A stretch of 52,325 nucleotides of DNA from Mycobacterium innocens. Lineage in GTDB: Bacteria; Actinomycetota; Actinomycetes; Mycobacteriales; Mycobacteriaceae. The notes under the pieces are model-generated. The model searched no databases and was not told the origin of the DNA. It saw only the letters and a list, made by a program, of their open reading frames with translations. The DNA lies in assembly GCF_900566055.1 (NCBI RefSeq), contig NZ_UPHQ01000159.1, positions 1 to 52,325 on the forward strand, in the 5' to 3' direction. The translations under genes and the position numbers were made by a program. Below are positions 9,398 to 19,383 of the stretch, piece after piece; within the stretch, counting starts at the first letter, position 1, and the number at the start of each line of letters is the position of its first letter.

Positions 9398-11130
9398 CCG
9401 TAACGCTGACCTTCCAATGCCCGAACCCGACCTGCCTGACGCTGGCCGGCGTACCGCTGACCCGCTCTATGATGCTCCCCGGCAAGCGGGTGGTGCCCCC
9501 GCCCCGGCGCCTGCGCGGTACCCGCGGACCGGCGAACCGGCCGATCGGCCCGGCGCGGCAACGCCGGTCGCGCCGGCTCCCCGGGTTTGCGAACCGCCTT
9601 GGGCGCCTTCCGCGCGGCCGGCTGTTTGGCCGGCTGCCTGGCCGGCTGTTTGGCCGGTTGCGGGTGCGGGCGCTTGCGGTCACGAAACGCCTCGAGGCGG
9701 GTCGGCACGTAAGGCTTGGGTAGCGGCAGCCGCAGCAATCGGTTCACTGTATCGTCGCGACCCGCGCGCAGCGCGGCCACCGCCTCGGGTTCATGCCGCG
9801 CCGCGTTGGCGATGACGCCGATCATCGACAAGGTGGTGGCCGTCGAGGTGCCACCGGCCGAGATCAGCGGCAGCTGCAGCCCGGTAACCGGCAGCAGCCC
9901 GATCACGTAACCGATGTTGATGAACGCCTGTCCCAGCACCCACAACGTGACGGTGGCGGTCAACAGCCGCAGAAACGGGTCGGCCGACCGGCGAGCGATC
10001 CGCATGCCGGTATAGGCGAACAGCCCGAACAGTCCCAGCAGCCCGAGCGCGCCGATGAAGCCGAGCTCCTCGCCGATGATTGCGAAAATGAAGTCGTTGT
10101 GGGCGTTGGGCAGATAGTTCCACTTGGCCACACCCTGGCCCAGGCCGTCGCCGAAGATTCCACCGTGAGCCAGCGCGAACTTGGCCTGCCGGGCCTGGTA
10201 GCCCGAGTCCATCGGGTCGTTGTCGGGATCGAGCCAAGACCGCACCCGGTCGGACCGGTAACCCGCGGTCATCGCCAGGATCGCCGCGGAGATGACGACC
10301 GCTGCCAGTGAGCTGGCGAAAACGCGCAGCGGCAACCCCGCGTACCACAGCAGCCCGAGCAGGATGATGCCCATCGACACCGTCTGTCCCAGGTCGGGCT
10401 GCGCCACGATCAACGCCAGCGCCACGACTGCGGCCGGCACCAGCGGAATCAGCATTTCCCGCAGCGACGCCCGCTCCATCCGCCGGGCCGCCAGCAGATG
10501 CGCACCCCAGACCGCGAACGCCATCTTGGTCAGCTCCGACGGCTGCATCGAAAAGCCCGCCACCACAAACCAGCCGCGGGAACCGTTGGCTTCCTTGCCG
10601 ATTCCCGGAATCAGCACCAGCACCAACAACACAATGGTGAACGCGAAGGCGGAGAAGGCGATGCGGCGGAGGAACTGCACCGACATGCGTAGCCCGACGT
10701 AGCAGCCGATCAGACCGACGACGGTCCACAAAACCTGCTTGCCGAAGATCACCCATGCCGACCCGTCGTCGTCATAGGACCGCACGCCGGAGGCCGAGAG
10801 CACCATGATCAGGCCGAGCGTGGTGAGCAGCGCGGCGACGGCGATGATCAGGTGAAACGAGGTCATGGGCCGGCCCAGCCACACGCCGAACCGGGTGCGC
10901 GGGCCGGCCTGCTCGGGCTTGGCCCGGGATTTCTCGCCCGACTTCTCGCGGGACTTCTCGCCCGACTTCTCGCCGGTCTGCTCACGCGCCTGCTCGTCCG
11001 GCGAAGCCGCAGCGTCGACCTGCTCGTCAGGCTGCGCCGTCTCCTCCGGCTCGGCCGGCCCGTGGGCGGTGGCAGTGTCGGCAGTGTCTGCCTTGCCCCG
11101 GCGCATCAGCCGGGTGAATGCGCTGCGCAC
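9394..11130 (-). CDS. ftsW: Septal peptidoglycan polymerase FtsW
   Basis: FtsW is a SEDS-family glycosyltransferase that polymerises lipid II at the septum with PbpB. The multi-pass core starts near residue 88 ([27 protein letters not shown]). It includes [22 protein letters not shown], the conserved QPDLGQTV segment, [19 protein letters not shown] and [19 protein letters not shown]. At 578 aa it is longer than the 524-aa M. tuberculosis protein, because both cytosolic tails are expanded by four-residue repeats (EKSG/EKSR near the N-terminus, KQPA/RQPA near the C-terminus). The start is a GTG six bases after the murD stop. It ends in [16 protein letters not shown] sequence. Confidence 0.96.
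   Translation of the reverse strand: MRSAFTRLMRRGKADTADTATAHGPAEPEETAQPDEQVDAAASPDEQAREQTGEKSGEKSREKSGEKSRAKPEQAGPRTRFGVWLGRPMTSFHLIIAVAALLTTLGLIMVLSASGVRSYDDDGSAWVIFGKQVLWTVVGLIGCYVGLRMSVQFLRRIAFSAFAFTIVLLVLVLIPGIGKEANGSRGWFVVAGFSMQPSELTKMAFAVWGAHLLAARRMERASLREMLIPLVPAAVVALALIVAQPDLGQTVSMGIILLGLLWYAGLPLRVFASSLAAVVISAAILAMTAGYRSDRVRSWLDPDNDPMDSGYQARQAKFALAHGGIFGDGLGQGVAKWNYLPNAHNDFIFAIIGEELGFIGALGLLGLFGLFAYTGMRIARRSADPFLRLLTATVTLWVLGQAFINIGYVIGLLPVTGLQLPLISAGGTSTATTLSMIGVIANAARHEPEAVAALRAGRDDTVNRLLRLPLPKPYVPTRLEAFRDRKRPHPQPAKQPARQPAKQPAARKAPKAVRKPGEPARPALPRRADRPVRRSAGTAQAPGRGHHPLAGEHHRAGQRYAGQRQAGRVRALEGQRYG
9621..9656. repeat. 12-bp tandem repeat x3 in ftsW C-terminal tail
   Basis: Three units of the form GCTGTTTGGCCG (the middle copy has CCT) are followed by a decayed fourth. 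In the ftsW frame they encode repeated (K/R)QPA. Unit length is a multiple of three, so copy-number change keeps the frame. Confidence 0.85.
10928..10975. repeat. 12-bp tandem repeat x4 in ftsW N-terminal tail
   Basis: Four 12-bp units based on GACTTCTCGCCC lie head to tail at 10928, 10940, 10952 and 10964. In FtsW they encode alternating EKSG and EKSR in the cytosolic N-terminal extension. The first unit has one T-for-C change. Confidence 0.88.
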
Positions 11131-11135
11131 GCCGC

Positions 11136-12587
11136 CTACCGGACCGCGGCGCGTACCGCGGCCGCGAACGCGTCACCTCGGTCCGCGTAGCCGTCGAACT
11201 GGTCGAACGACGCGCCGGCCGGCGCCAGCAGCACCGTGTCGCCGGGCTTGGCCATCTCTTTGGCCGCGGCCACCGCGGCGGTCATCACGCGGGCCCCGAG
11301 CGGTTCGACGGAATCATCAACTTTTGTCACATCAGCATCACAAGCCACAGCCATATCAGCATCCTCGCCTGCCACAACCTGGACGACGGGGACATCCGGC
11401 GCGTGTCGTGATAACGCCTCGGCAACCACTGCCCGGTCTCGGCCGAAGAGCACCGCTCCGACCAGCCTCGATGCCATGCTCGCCACCTCGGCATCCACAG
11501 AAGCGCCCTTGAGCAGCCCACCGGCCAGCCAGACCACCCGCGGGTAGGCCAGCACCGACGCCTGCGCGGCGTGCGGGTTGGTGGCCTTGGAGTCGTCGAC
11601 GTAAGTGACGCCGTCGACGACCGCCACCACTTCCGAGCGGTGGCGCCCGACCTGAAACGAGGCGATCGCGTCCGCGATCGCCTCGGCGGACACCCCGACA
11701 GAGCGGGCCAGCGCGGCCGCGGCCAGCGCGTCGAGCACCCCGACCGGGCCGGGCACCGGGATGGCGGCCACCGACAGCAGCGGCAGGTCGGCGGCGAAGG
11801 CCCGGTCAACCAGGTAGCCGTCGCGCACACCCAGCTCCCCGGCCGCGGGCTCACCGAGCCGGAAACCGGCCCGCACCCGCGCCGGCGCGGTCTCCAGCAG
11901 CGCCGCCGCCCGGGGATCATCCAGCCCTACCACCGCCACCCGGCCGGTCAGCACCCGCGCCTTGGCCTCGGTGTAGGCGGCCATGGTGCCATGCCAGTCC
12001 AGGTGATCTTCGGCGATGTTGAGCACCACGCCGGCCTCCGGCCGCAGCGACGGCGCCCAGTACAGCTGGAAACTCGACAACTCGACGGCCAGCACATCGG
12101 TGGGCTGGTCGAGCACCTCCAGCACCGGGCTGCCGATGTTTCCGCACAGCACGCTGCGGCGGCCGGCCGCGGTCAGCATGGCGTGCAGCATCGAGGTCGT
12201 GGTGGTCTTGCCGTTGGTGCCGGTCACCACCAGCCAGCGGCGCGGCGGCCCGTAGCGGCCCGCCGCGTCCAGCCGCCAGGCCAGCTCCACGTCACCCCAG
12301 ATCGGCACACCCGCGGCGGCGGCCGCGGCCAGCACCGGCGTCGTCGGCTGGAACCCGGGGCTGGTGACCACCAATGCATACTCGGCGATCTGTGCTACCG
12401 CGACCGACGGCTCCACCGTCGCCACACCGCCATCGGAATAGGGCTGCAGCATCACCGGATCGTCGTCGCACACCGTGGGCGTCGCGCCGAAGCGGGTCAG
12501 CGCCGCCAGCACGGCGCGGCCGGTGACGCGGCCACCGGCGATCAGTACCGGCGCGCCCGGCACCAGGGAGCCAAGCACGTCAGGCAC
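11136..12587 (-). CDS. murD: UDP-MurNAc-L-alanine--D-glutamate ligase MurD
   Basis: MurD adds D-Glu to the stem peptide. Motifs are the N-terminal nucleotide fold [14 protein letters not shown], the P-loop [34 protein letters not shown], and [12 protein letters not shown] with the conserved Asp and Lys. The start is inferred. GTG 12585-12587 ([15 protein letters not shown]) overlaps the murX stop by 8 bp, and GTG 12576-12578 immediately after that stop is an alternative; neither has a clear Shine-Dalgarno sequence. About 483 aa, the usual size. Confidence 0.95.
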   Translation of the reverse strand: MPDVLGSLVPGAPVLIAGGRVTGRAVLAALTRFGATPTVCDDDPVMLQPYSDGGVATVEPSVAVAQIAEYALVVTSPGFQPTTPVLAAAAAAGVPIWGDVELAWRLDAAGRYGPPRRWLVVTGTNGKTTTTSMLHAMLTAAGRRSVLCGNIGSPVLEVLDQPTDVLAVELSSFQLYWAPSLRPEAGVVLNIAEDHLDWHGTMAAYTEAKARVLTGRVAVVGLDDPRAAALLETAPARVRAGFRLGEPAAGELGVRDGYLVDRAFAADLPLLSVAAIPVPGPVGVLDALAAAALARSVGVSAEAIADAIASFQVGRHRSEVVAVVDGVTYVDDSKATNPHAAQASVLAYPRVVWLAGGLLKGASVDAEVASMASRLVGAVLFGRDRAVVAEALSRHAPDVPVVQVVAGEDADMAVACDADVTKVDDSVEPLGARVMTAAVAAAKEMAKPGDTVLLAPAGASFDQFDGYADRGDAFAAAVRAAVR

Positions 12588-13659
12588 CGATCGCAGCCAG
12601 ATATTCACCGTAGAACAAGGCCACACCCAAACCACTGCTGATGGCGGTGAGCAGCCAGAAACGGATGATCACCGTGGTTTCGGCCCAGCCGACCAACTCG
12701 AAATGGTGGTGGAAGGGCGCCATCCGGAATACCCGGCGCCCGGTCGTGCGGAAAGCCAGTATCTGCAGCACCACCGACGTGATCTCGGCGACGAACAGCG
12801 AGCCCAGCACCACCGCCAGCAGCTCGGTGCGGCTGGTGACCGAGAGCCCGGCGATGACACCGCCCAAGGCCAGGGAGCCGGTGTCGCCCATAAAGATCTT
12901 CGCGGGTGCGGCGTTCCACCACAAAAAGCCGATGCAGGCGCCGGCGGTCGCGGCGGCGATGAGCGCCAGATCCAGCGGGTCCCGCACGTTGTAGCAGCCC
13001 AACCCGGGCGCGGTGACGCATGCGTTGCGGTATTGCCAGAAGGTGATCAGCACGTAGGCGCCGGTGACCATCGCCATGCAGCCGGCGGCCAGCCCGTCCA
13101 GGCCGTCGGTGAAGTTGACCGCATTCGACCAGGCGCTGACGACGACCACGCAGAACAGCACGAACAGTGCCGGAGCCAGCGTGACCGTGGCGATCTCACG
13201 CACGTAGGACAGCTGTGCGCTGCCCGGCGTGATGCCGGCCGGATTGCGGAACTGCAGCACCAGCACCGCGAACAGCACGGCGGAGGTGATCTGCCCCACG
13301 GTCTTGGCGGTCTTGTTCAGCCCGAGGTTGCGTGACCTGCGGATCTTGATCATGTCGTCGAGGAATCCGACCCCCCCGAGCGCGGTGGCCAGGCCCAGCA
13401 CCAGCAAACCCGACGCGGAGATGCCTTCGCCGTCGAACGCCAGACCGGCGAGGTGGGTTCCGAAGTAGCCCGCCCAGACGCCGGCCAGAATCGCCACACC
13501 GCCCATCGACGGCGTGCCGCGTTTGCTGTGGTGGCTGGGTGGGCCGTCGTCGCGGGTGTGGTGACCGAAGCCCTGTTTGGTGAACAGCCGGATCAGCGCC
13601 GGGGTGAGCAGGATGGAAACCGCCAGCGCGATGGCGACGGCGATCAGGATCTGTCTCAT
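12580..13659 (-). CDS. murX: Phospho-MurNAc-pentapeptide transferase MurX (MraY)
   Basis: This ten-helix membrane enzyme transfers phospho-MurNAc-pentapeptide from UDP to decaprenyl phosphate, forming lipid I. Its 359 aa equal the M. tuberculosis length. The Mg-binding and catalytic segments are visible: [60 protein letters not shown] and the HIH-type APFHHHFEL motif. Its ATG overlaps the murF stop by 4 bp. Only a few conservative changes from the M. tuberculosis protein were noted. Confidence 0.98.
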   Translation of the reverse strand: MRQILIAVAIALAVSILLTPALIRLFTKQGFGHHTRDDGPPSHHSKRGTPSMGGVAILAGVWAGYFGTHLAGLAFDGEGISASGLLVLGLATALGGVGFLDDMIKIRRSRNLGLNKTAKTVGQITSAVLFAVLVLQFRNPAGITPGSAQLSYVREIATVTLAPALFVLFCVVVVSAWSNAVNFTDGLDGLAAGCMAMVTGAYVLITFWQYRNACVTAPGLGCYNVRDPLDLALIAAATAGACIGFLWWNAAPAKIFMGDTGSLALGGVIAGLSVTSRTELLAVVLGSLFVAEITSVVLQILAFRTTGRRVFRMAPFHHHFELVGWAETTVIIRFWLLTAISSGLGVALFYGEYLAAIGA

Positions 13660-15212
13660 GGGTGTGCGCTCCCGCGGTTGCCGGCGCCCCCAGCTGGGCC
13701 GTCCGAGACCAACGCGTCGGCCAGGGCTCCCAAGCCTGCCGAGTTCGACGCCTTGACCAGGATCACATCCCCGGGTTGGACTTCGGCGCGCAACAGTTCC
13801 AGCGCGGCGTCGGCGTCGGCGACGTTGACGGCCCCTCTATCAGCCCCAGCTCCCCACGCCCCTTCCAGGACCGCTCCGTGGTGCATGGCGCTCAGCGACC
13901 TCCCGGTTCCCACGACAACGAGTCGAGACACATCTAAACGCACCGCGAGCCGGCCGACGCGGTCATGCTCGGCAATGGCGTCCGCGCCGAGTTCAGCCAT
14001 CTCACCCAAAACCGCCCAGCTGCGCCTCTTGACGGGGAGGTCGGACCCGGTGCCGGAGCCGCCGTGGGCGATCCAGGCCAGCGCCTGCAGACCGGCCCGC
14101 ATGGAGTCGGGGTTGGCGTTATAGGCGTCGTCGATGACCGTCACCCCGTCCGCGCGGGTGGTCACCTGCATCCGATGCCGCGACACCGGACCGGCGCCGC
14201 CAAGCGCGGTTGCCACCTGATCGAGGGTGGCACCGCATTCCAGCGCGACGGCGGCCGCGCACAACGCATTGGCGACTTGATGGTCGCCGTAGACGCCCAG
14301 CCGGACTTCGGCCTGGGTAGCACCGGCGTGCACGGTGAACTGCGGCCTGGCCAGCTCGTCCAGCGACACCGGGCCGGCCCATACATCGCCAGTGCTGCCG
14401 CGACTGACCCGCACCACCCGCGCCGCGGTCACCTCGGCCATCGCCGCCACGGCCGGGTCGTCAGCATTGAGGATGACCACCCCGGATTGCGGAACAGCTT
14501 GCGGCAGTTCCGATTTCGTTCGCGCTATGGCCTCGCGGGAGCCGAATTCGCCCAGGTGTGCGGTGCCGACGTTGAGCACCACCCCGACGGCCGGGGTCGC
14601 GATCTCGGCCAGCGCGGCGATGTTGCCGGGGTGGCGGGCCGACATCTCCAGGACCAGGTAGTCGGTGTCGCGGCCGGCGCGCAGCACGGTCCAGGGATGA
14701 CCCAGCTCGTTGTTGAAGGATCCGGGCGGGGCAACCACCACACCCAACGGCTCCAGCACCGCGGCCACCAGATCCTTGGTCGACGTCTTGCCCGACGAAC
14801 CGGTGATCCCGATGATGGTCAGCCCGCCGGCGACCAGTTCCGCGGCCACCGCCTTGGCCAGTTTCGCCAGCGCGGCCAGGACGGCCGCGCCCGACCCGTC
14901 GGCGTCGTGCTCTAGCACTCCGGCCAGCGCGCCCTCGGCCGGGGACCGCTCCGGGGCCACCACGATGGCCGGAACACCGACCGGCCGGGCGGCCAGCACG
15001 GCGACCGCCCCGGCCGCTGCCGCCGACGCCGCATAGTCGTGTCCGTCAACATGGGCGCCGGGCAGCGCCAGGAACAATCCGCCGGGGCCGACCGCGCGCG
15101 AGTCGAACTCGACGGTCCCGGTGACGCGGCGTTGTGCGGCGTCCTGCGGCGAGATATCGGCCAGCGTGCCGCCGACGATGTCGGCGATCTGAGCCACGGT
15201 CAGGTCGATCAT
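13656..15212 (-). CDS. murF: UDP-MurNAc-tripeptide--D-Ala-D-Ala ligase MurF
   Basis: MurF adds the D-Ala-D-Ala dipeptide, completing the cytoplasmic UDP-MurNAc-pentapeptide. The 518-aa protein has the N-terminal substrate domain ([19 protein letters not shown]), the P-loop [37 protein letters not shown] and the C-terminal [17 protein letters not shown] motif with its conserved Asn. The start ATG overlaps the murE stop by 4 bp, and its end overlaps murX by 4 bp. Confidence 0.97.
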   Translation of the reverse strand: MIDLTVAQIADIVGGTLADISPQDAAQRRVTGTVEFDSRAVGPGGLFLALPGAHVDGHDYAASAAAAGAVAVLAARPVGVPAIVVAPERSPAEGALAGVLEHDADGSGAAVLAALAKLAKAVAAELVAGGLTIIGITGSSGKTSTKDLVAAVLEPLGVVVAPPGSFNNELGHPWTVLRAGRDTDYLVLEMSARHPGNIAALAEIATPAVGVVLNVGTAHLGEFGSREAIARTKSELPQAVPQSGVVILNADDPAVAAMAEVTAARVVRVSRGSTGDVWAGPVSLDELARPQFTVHAGATQAEVRLGVYGDHQVANALCAAAVALECGATLDQVATALGGAGPVSRHRMQVTTRADGVTVIDDAYNANPDSMRAGLQALAWIAHGGSGTGSDLPVKRRSWAVLGEMAELGADAIAEHDRVGRLAVRLDVSRLVVVGTGRSLSAMHHGAVLEGAWGAGADRGAVNVADADAALELLRAEVQPGDVILVKASNSAGLGALADALVSDGPAGGAGNRGSAHP

Positions 15213-16795
15213 GGGCGTGTCTGCCCGGGTCTGGGAAGCCCGCCGGCCTCGCGCGCGGTCAACGCCTCGGCTAGTTCCACCCGGTCGTCGAACGGGCGGA
15301 CCTCCCCGGCGCCGCGCTGGCCGGTTTCATGGCCCTTGCCGGCGACCAGGACCACGTCCCCGGGGCCGGCCCAGGCGACCGCGTGCCGGATCGCGTCCCG
15401 TCGGTCAGCGACCTCGACCACCTCGGCAGTGCCACCAGCCGCCGCGGCCCCGGCCAGGATCTCCCGGCGGATCGCCGCGGGGTCCTCGCCGCGCGGGTTG
15501 TCGTCGGTAACGACGACCAGGTCGGCCAGCTCCGCGGCGACGGCACCCATCGGGGCGCGCTTTCCCGGGTCACGCTCGCCACCGGCGCCGAACACCACCG
15601 CCAGCCGACGGTCCGGGCTCGTCAGCGTGGTCAACACCGCCCGCAAGGCCCCCGGCTTGTGCGCGTAGTCGACGAGAGCCAGGAAATCCTGGCCGCGGTC
15701 CACCTGTTCCAGGCGTCCGGGGACCCGGGCCTGCCGCAGTCCCGGCGCAGCCTGTTCCGGCGAGACCCCGATACTGTCCAAAATCGCCAGTGCGAGAAGG
15801 CAATTGGCGATGTTGTAGTTGCCCGGCAAGCCGATGCGCACCCGGTGCTGGACGCCGGCCGGGTCAACGGCGGTGAATTCCTGTCCGGCGGCGCCCATCG
15901 GCACGACGTCGACGGCGCACCAGTGCGCGGCCCGATCGCGCGCACTCACGGTGATCGCATTCCCGGCCCGCTCGGCAATCGCGCGCCCGGCGTCGTCATC
16001 GACGCACACCACGACGGTGCCGGCGCGCCGCGTCGAGGCCGGGTCGAACAGCAACGCCTTGGCCTCGAAGTAGTCCTCCATGGTGGGGTGAAAGTCCAGA
16101 TGGTCACGCGACAAGTTGGTGAAGCCGCCAACGGCGAAGCGGGTGCCGTCCACCCGGCCCAGGGCCAGCGCGTGGCTAGACACCTCCATGACCACGGTGT
16201 CCACGCCGCGTTCGGACATTTCCGCAAGCATGGCCTGTAAGGCGGGGGCCTCCGGTGTGGTCAGCGCACTCGGGATGTCGGCGCCGTCGATGCGGATGCC
16301 GATGGTGCCGATCAGCCCGGCGACCCGACCGCCGGCCCGTAAACCGGCCTCCACCAGATAGGTGGTGGTGGTCTTGCCCGACGTTCCGGTGATGCCGACG
16401 ACCGTGAGCTGCTCGGACGGGCGGCCGTACACGGTGGCGGCCAGCCCCCCGAGCACGCTGCGCGGTGCCGGATGCACCAAGACCGGCACGGTCGCCGCGT
16501 GGGCACCCATCGCGGCGACCCCGTCGGCGTCGGTGAGCACCGCGACCGCCCCGCGCTCGATGGCATCGACGGCATGACGGGCGCCGTGTGTGGTCGAGCC
16601 GGGCAGGGCGGCGAACAAGTCGCCGGGCTGGACGTCCTGGGCACGCAGTGTCACGCCGGTGACTTGCACATCCCGGAAGGTTTCGGGGTAATCCGCGGTG
16701 GCGTCTGGTACCGCGCCCGTCTGCGCCGCCAGTACAGCCAGCTTCACCCCCGCGACGGTACGAGGGCGTAACCCTTTGGACATCGACTCCGCCAT
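15209..16795 (-). CDS. murE: UDP-MurNAc-tripeptide synthetase MurE (meso-DAP adding)
   Basis: MurE adds the third stem residue. The signature [10 protein letters not shown] (DNPR) marks specificity for meso-diaminopimelate, as expected in mycobacteria. Other motifs are [20 protein letters not shown], the P-loop [40 protein letters not shown] and [13 protein letters not shown] 16793-16795 is chosen because GGAGG ends eight bases upstream; two GTGs just before it are too close to that site. 528 aa. Its promoter must lie in the scar region upstream, since pbpB ends 500 bp away. Confidence 0.95.
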   Translation of the reverse strand: MAESMSKGLRPRTVAGVKLAVLAAQTGAVPDATADYPETFRDVQVTGVTLRAQDVQPGDLFAALPGSTTHGARHAVDAIERGAVAVLTDADGVAAMGAHAATVPVLVHPAPRSVLGGLAATVYGRPSEQLTVVGITGTSGKTTTTYLVEAGLRAGGRVAGLIGTIGIRIDGADIPSALTTPEAPALQAMLAEMSERGVDTVVMEVSSHALALGRVDGTRFAVGGFTNLSRDHLDFHPTMEDYFEAKALLFDPASTRRAGTVVVCVDDDAGRAIAERAGNAITVSARDRAAHWCAVDVVPMGAAGQEFTAVDPAGVQHRVRIGLPGNYNIANCLLALAILDSIGVSPEQAAPGLRQARVPGRLEQVDRGQDFLALVDYAHKPGALRAVLTTLTSPDRRLAVVFGAGGERDPGKRAPMGAVAAELADLVVVTDDNPRGEDPAAIRREILAGAAAAGGTAEVVEVADRRDAIRHAVAWAGPGDVVLVAGKGHETGQRGAGEVRPFDDRVELAEALTAREAGGLPRPGQTRP

Positions 16796-17132
16796 TGGCA
16801 CCACCTCCGTCCGATCGCAGATGTTGAGAGATCGCCATGGTCGGCGTTGACACCCTACCTAGACGCACCCGCTCACCATGTGGAGCCGCGCCTGCGCTGG
16901 ACGGCGGCAGCCGCCCGGCTCGCGTCGATCGCGGTGATGCCAGGTCAGTGCAGCCGCGGAGACGCACCCGGGATCAGCCGTGCCCGGCGGGCATCCCACA
17001 GCCGCCGGATCCGGCACCCGCCGATGCCTCCCGACCTCCCATTGCCGGACACCAACCCGCCGGAACCCTCTCGACCGCACCGCAAGTGCCGGCCGGTGGG
17101 CCTTTGGATCAGCCTTGCTCGCCGAGCGCGCC
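16796..17132. other. Non-coding remainder of murE-pbpB spacer
   Basis: No credible gene. The minus strand carries a possible -10 (TAGGGT, 16852-16857) about 57 bases before murE, so murE may have its own promoter. Directly after the PE_PGRS fragment's TAG the same frame continues GALGEQG and stops again, as if more PE_PGRS tail had been present. M. tuberculosis has Rv2159c to Rv2162c between these two genes; only this spacer remains here. Confidence 0.6.
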
Positions 17133-17290
17133 CTAGAGCAGCCCGCCGCGCCCGCTGGTCCCGTCGGCGCCGGCCGGGACGCCCGCACCGCCCCGGCCAC
17201 CGGCACCGCCGGTGCGCCACAAACAACCAGCCGGCGGCACCGCCGGCTCCCACAGCAGGGCATTGCCGCCGTTGCCGCCGCCACCGCCGC
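17133..17290 (-). pseudogene. PE_PGRS C-terminal fragment (PE_PGRS38-like scar)
   Basis: Read on the minus strand in the frame ending TAG (17133-17135), the sequence encodes GGGGGNGGNALLW, then TGGAGGRGGAGVPAGADGTSGRGGLL. This Gly-Ala/Gly-Gly-Asn pattern is typical of PE_PGRS repeat domains. There is no PE domain and no start: the fragment abuts the pbpB stop at 17314 within about 25 bp. In M. tuberculosis PE_PGRS38 lies immediately downstream of pbpB, so this is best read as the stump of that gene after a deletion that also removed three neighbours. Confidence 0.75.
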
Positions 17291-17313
17291 CCGCGCGGAC
17301 CCCCGGGGTGGCC

Positions 17314-19383
17314 TCAGGTGGCCTGCAAGACCAGCGGCGGCCCCGGGTCTGGTGAGAGCGGCACGTTTTCGCGTTGCATCAGCCAGCCGGCGATGTTGTG
17401 GAACAGCGGGGCCGCCGAGTGGCCCGGGCTACCGTCGGCGTTGCGCTCCGGGTTGTCCATCATCAGCCCGATCACGTAACGGGGATTGTCGACAGTGGCC
17501 ATCCCGGCGAAGGTGATCCAGTAGACGTTGTCGAAGTAGCAGCCACAGGCGGGGTTGATCTGCTGTGCGGTCCCGGTCTTGCCGGCCATCTGGTAACCGG
17601 GCACCGCCGCCGCCGGGCCGGTGCCCTGCTGGTAGCCCATCGGGTCGTGCTGTACGACGGCGCGCAACATCTGGCGCACGGTCTGGGCCGTCTGCGCCGA
17701 CACCACCCGGACGCCGTCGGGACGCGGTTCCTCGGTGCGGGTGCCGTCGGCTGCGATGGTCGCCTTGATCATCCGAGGAGGTATCCGCACACCGTCGTTG
17801 GCGATCGCCTGATACATGCCGGCCATCTGCAACAGTGTCATCGAAAGACCTTGGCCGATAGGAAGATTCGAGAAGGTGCTGCCCGACCACTGGTCGATCG
17901 GCGGCACCAGCCCGGCGCTCTCACCGGGCAGGCCGACGCCGGTGCGCTGACCCAGCCCGAACTTGCGAACCATGTCGTAAAAGCGTTCCGGGCCGACGCG
18001 CTGCGCCAGCATCAGCGTGCCGACGTTGGACGACTTTCCGAACACGCCGGTCGTGGTATAGGGCATCACGCCGTGCTCCCAGGCGTCGTGCACGCTGACC
18101 CCGCCCATCTCGATCGTGCCCGGTACCTGCAGCACCTCGTCGGGGTCGGACAGCCCGTACTCGATGACCGACGACGCGGTGATCACCTTGTTCACCGATC
18201 CCGGTTCGAAGGGTGACGATACGGCCGGGTTGCCCAACTGCTTGTCGCCCTGGCGCCCGATGTCCTGGGACGGGTCGAAGGTGTTGTCGTTGGCCATGGC
18301 GAGCACTTCGCCGGTCTTGGCATCCAGTACCACGGCTGAGACGTTGTGGGCCCCGGACAGGTTCCTGGCCTGCTGCACCTGCTGCTGCACGTAGAACTGG
18401 ATGTCGTTGTCGAGCGTGAGTTGGACGGTGGAACCGTGAACCGCCTTGTGCCGGTTGCGGTAGCTGCCGGGGATGACCACGCCGTCCGATCCGCGGTCGT
18501 AGGTGACCGAGCCGTCGGTTCCGGCCAGCACGGCATCCATGGAGTCCTCCAGACCCAGCAGACCGTGGCCATCCCAATCGATCCCGCCCACGATGTTGGC
18601 GGCCAGCGATCCACCGGGGTACTGGCGCAGATCCTGGCGCTCGGAGCCCACCTCGGGATACTTCTCGGAGATGGCGCCGGCGATCGCGGGATCGACGGCA
18701 CGTGCCAGATACACGAACGCATCACTGCTCTGCAGCTTCTTCAGCAGCGTTGCGGCGTCGGGCTTGTTGTTCAGCTTGCCCGCGATCTCCCTGGCGATGT
18801 CCTTGAGCCGCTGCTGCGGGTCCGGGGCAGCGCGGGACTTCTTCTTGGCCTCCTCCAGCTGCTGGCGGACCCTCTTGGGCTGGAAGGTCAACGCACGCGC
18901 CTGGATGGTGAACGCCAGCCGGTCGTTGTGCCGGTCGACGATGGCGCCGCGAACCGCCGGTTCGACGTCGGTGACCTTGAGCTGGCCGGCCGCCTGGGCG
19001 CGCAGGTCCGCGGCATTGGACACCTGCAGGTAGAACAGCTGGGTCGCGGCGACCATCATCAACGCGATAATCACCGCGTTGCCGGCCCGATGCCGGAAGA
19101 CAAACGACGCACCGCGGGTCGCCACTTCCACTGCCTGACGGGTCCGCCGTTGCCCCGCCGGCCGGCCGGGTGGGGCTGTTTCGGCGCGCACCGCGACGCG
19201 GGTTTTATTGGCTTCCTTGGCTTTCCGGAGCCGGTTGGGCGCCGGGGTCTCGTTGACCCGGTGATCACTGAGCTTCTTGGTAGGCTTCTTGGACCGCTTC
19301 GGCTGCCGCTGGTCCTGGGACTGCCGCCGTTTGCGCGGACCACCCGTCGATGGCGCCGGGCGAATGCGCCCGCCGCGGCTCAC
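17314..19383 (-). CDS. pbpB: Septal transpeptidase PbpB (PBP3/FtsI)
   Basis: This class B penicillin-binding protein cross-links septal peptidoglycan together with FtsW. The 689-aa product has a basic cytosolic tail (1-100), one membrane helix (about 102-122), a pedestal domain and the transpeptidase domain. The catalytic motifs are Ser396-Val-Asn-Lys399, Ser451-Ser-Asn453 and Lys602-Thr-Gly604. A Cys-Gly-Cys pair lies just after (PACGCYF). The C-terminus SPDPGPPLVLQAT equals that of M. tuberculosis. It starts with an ATGA overlap with the upstream ftsL-like gene. Confidence 0.97.
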   Translation of the reverse strand: MSRGGRIRPAPSTGGPRKRRQSQDQRQPKRSKKPTKKLSDHRVNETPAPNRLRKAKEANKTRVAVRAETAPPGRPAGQRRTRQAVEVATRGASFVFRHRAGNAVIIALMMVAATQLFYLQVSNAADLRAQAAGQLKVTDVEPAVRGAIVDRHNDRLAFTIQARALTFQPKRVRQQLEEAKKKSRAAPDPQQRLKDIAREIAGKLNNKPDAATLLKKLQSSDAFVYLARAVDPAIAGAISEKYPEVGSERQDLRQYPGGSLAANIVGGIDWDGHGLLGLEDSMDAVLAGTDGSVTYDRGSDGVVIPGSYRNRHKAVHGSTVQLTLDNDIQFYVQQQVQQARNLSGAHNVSAVVLDAKTGEVLAMANDNTFDPSQDIGRQGDKQLGNPAVSSPFEPGSVNKVITASSVIEYGLSDPDEVLQVPGTIEMGGVSVHDAWEHGVMPYTTTGVFGKSSNVGTLMLAQRVGPERFYDMVRKFGLGQRTGVGLPGESAGLVPPIDQWSGSTFSNLPIGQGLSMTLLQMAGMYQAIANDGVRIPPRMIKATIAADGTRTEEPRPDGVRVVSAQTAQTVRQMLRAVVQHDPMGYQQGTGPAAAVPGYQMAGKTGTAQQINPACGCYFDNVYWITFAGMATVDNPRYVIGLMMDNPERNADGSPGHSAAPLFHNIAGWLMQRENVPLSPDPGPPLVLQAT

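Noticed and set aside
17133..17290. Intact PE_PGRS gene
   Set aside because: There is no PE domain, no start codon and no room upstream, since pbpB ends at 17314.
16837..17516. Plus-strand frames across the murE-pbpB spacer as possible new genes
   Set aside because: Composition is Pro/Arg-rich shadow of PE_PGRS and pbpB sequence, with no ribosome site or motif; the minus strand gives a better explanation.
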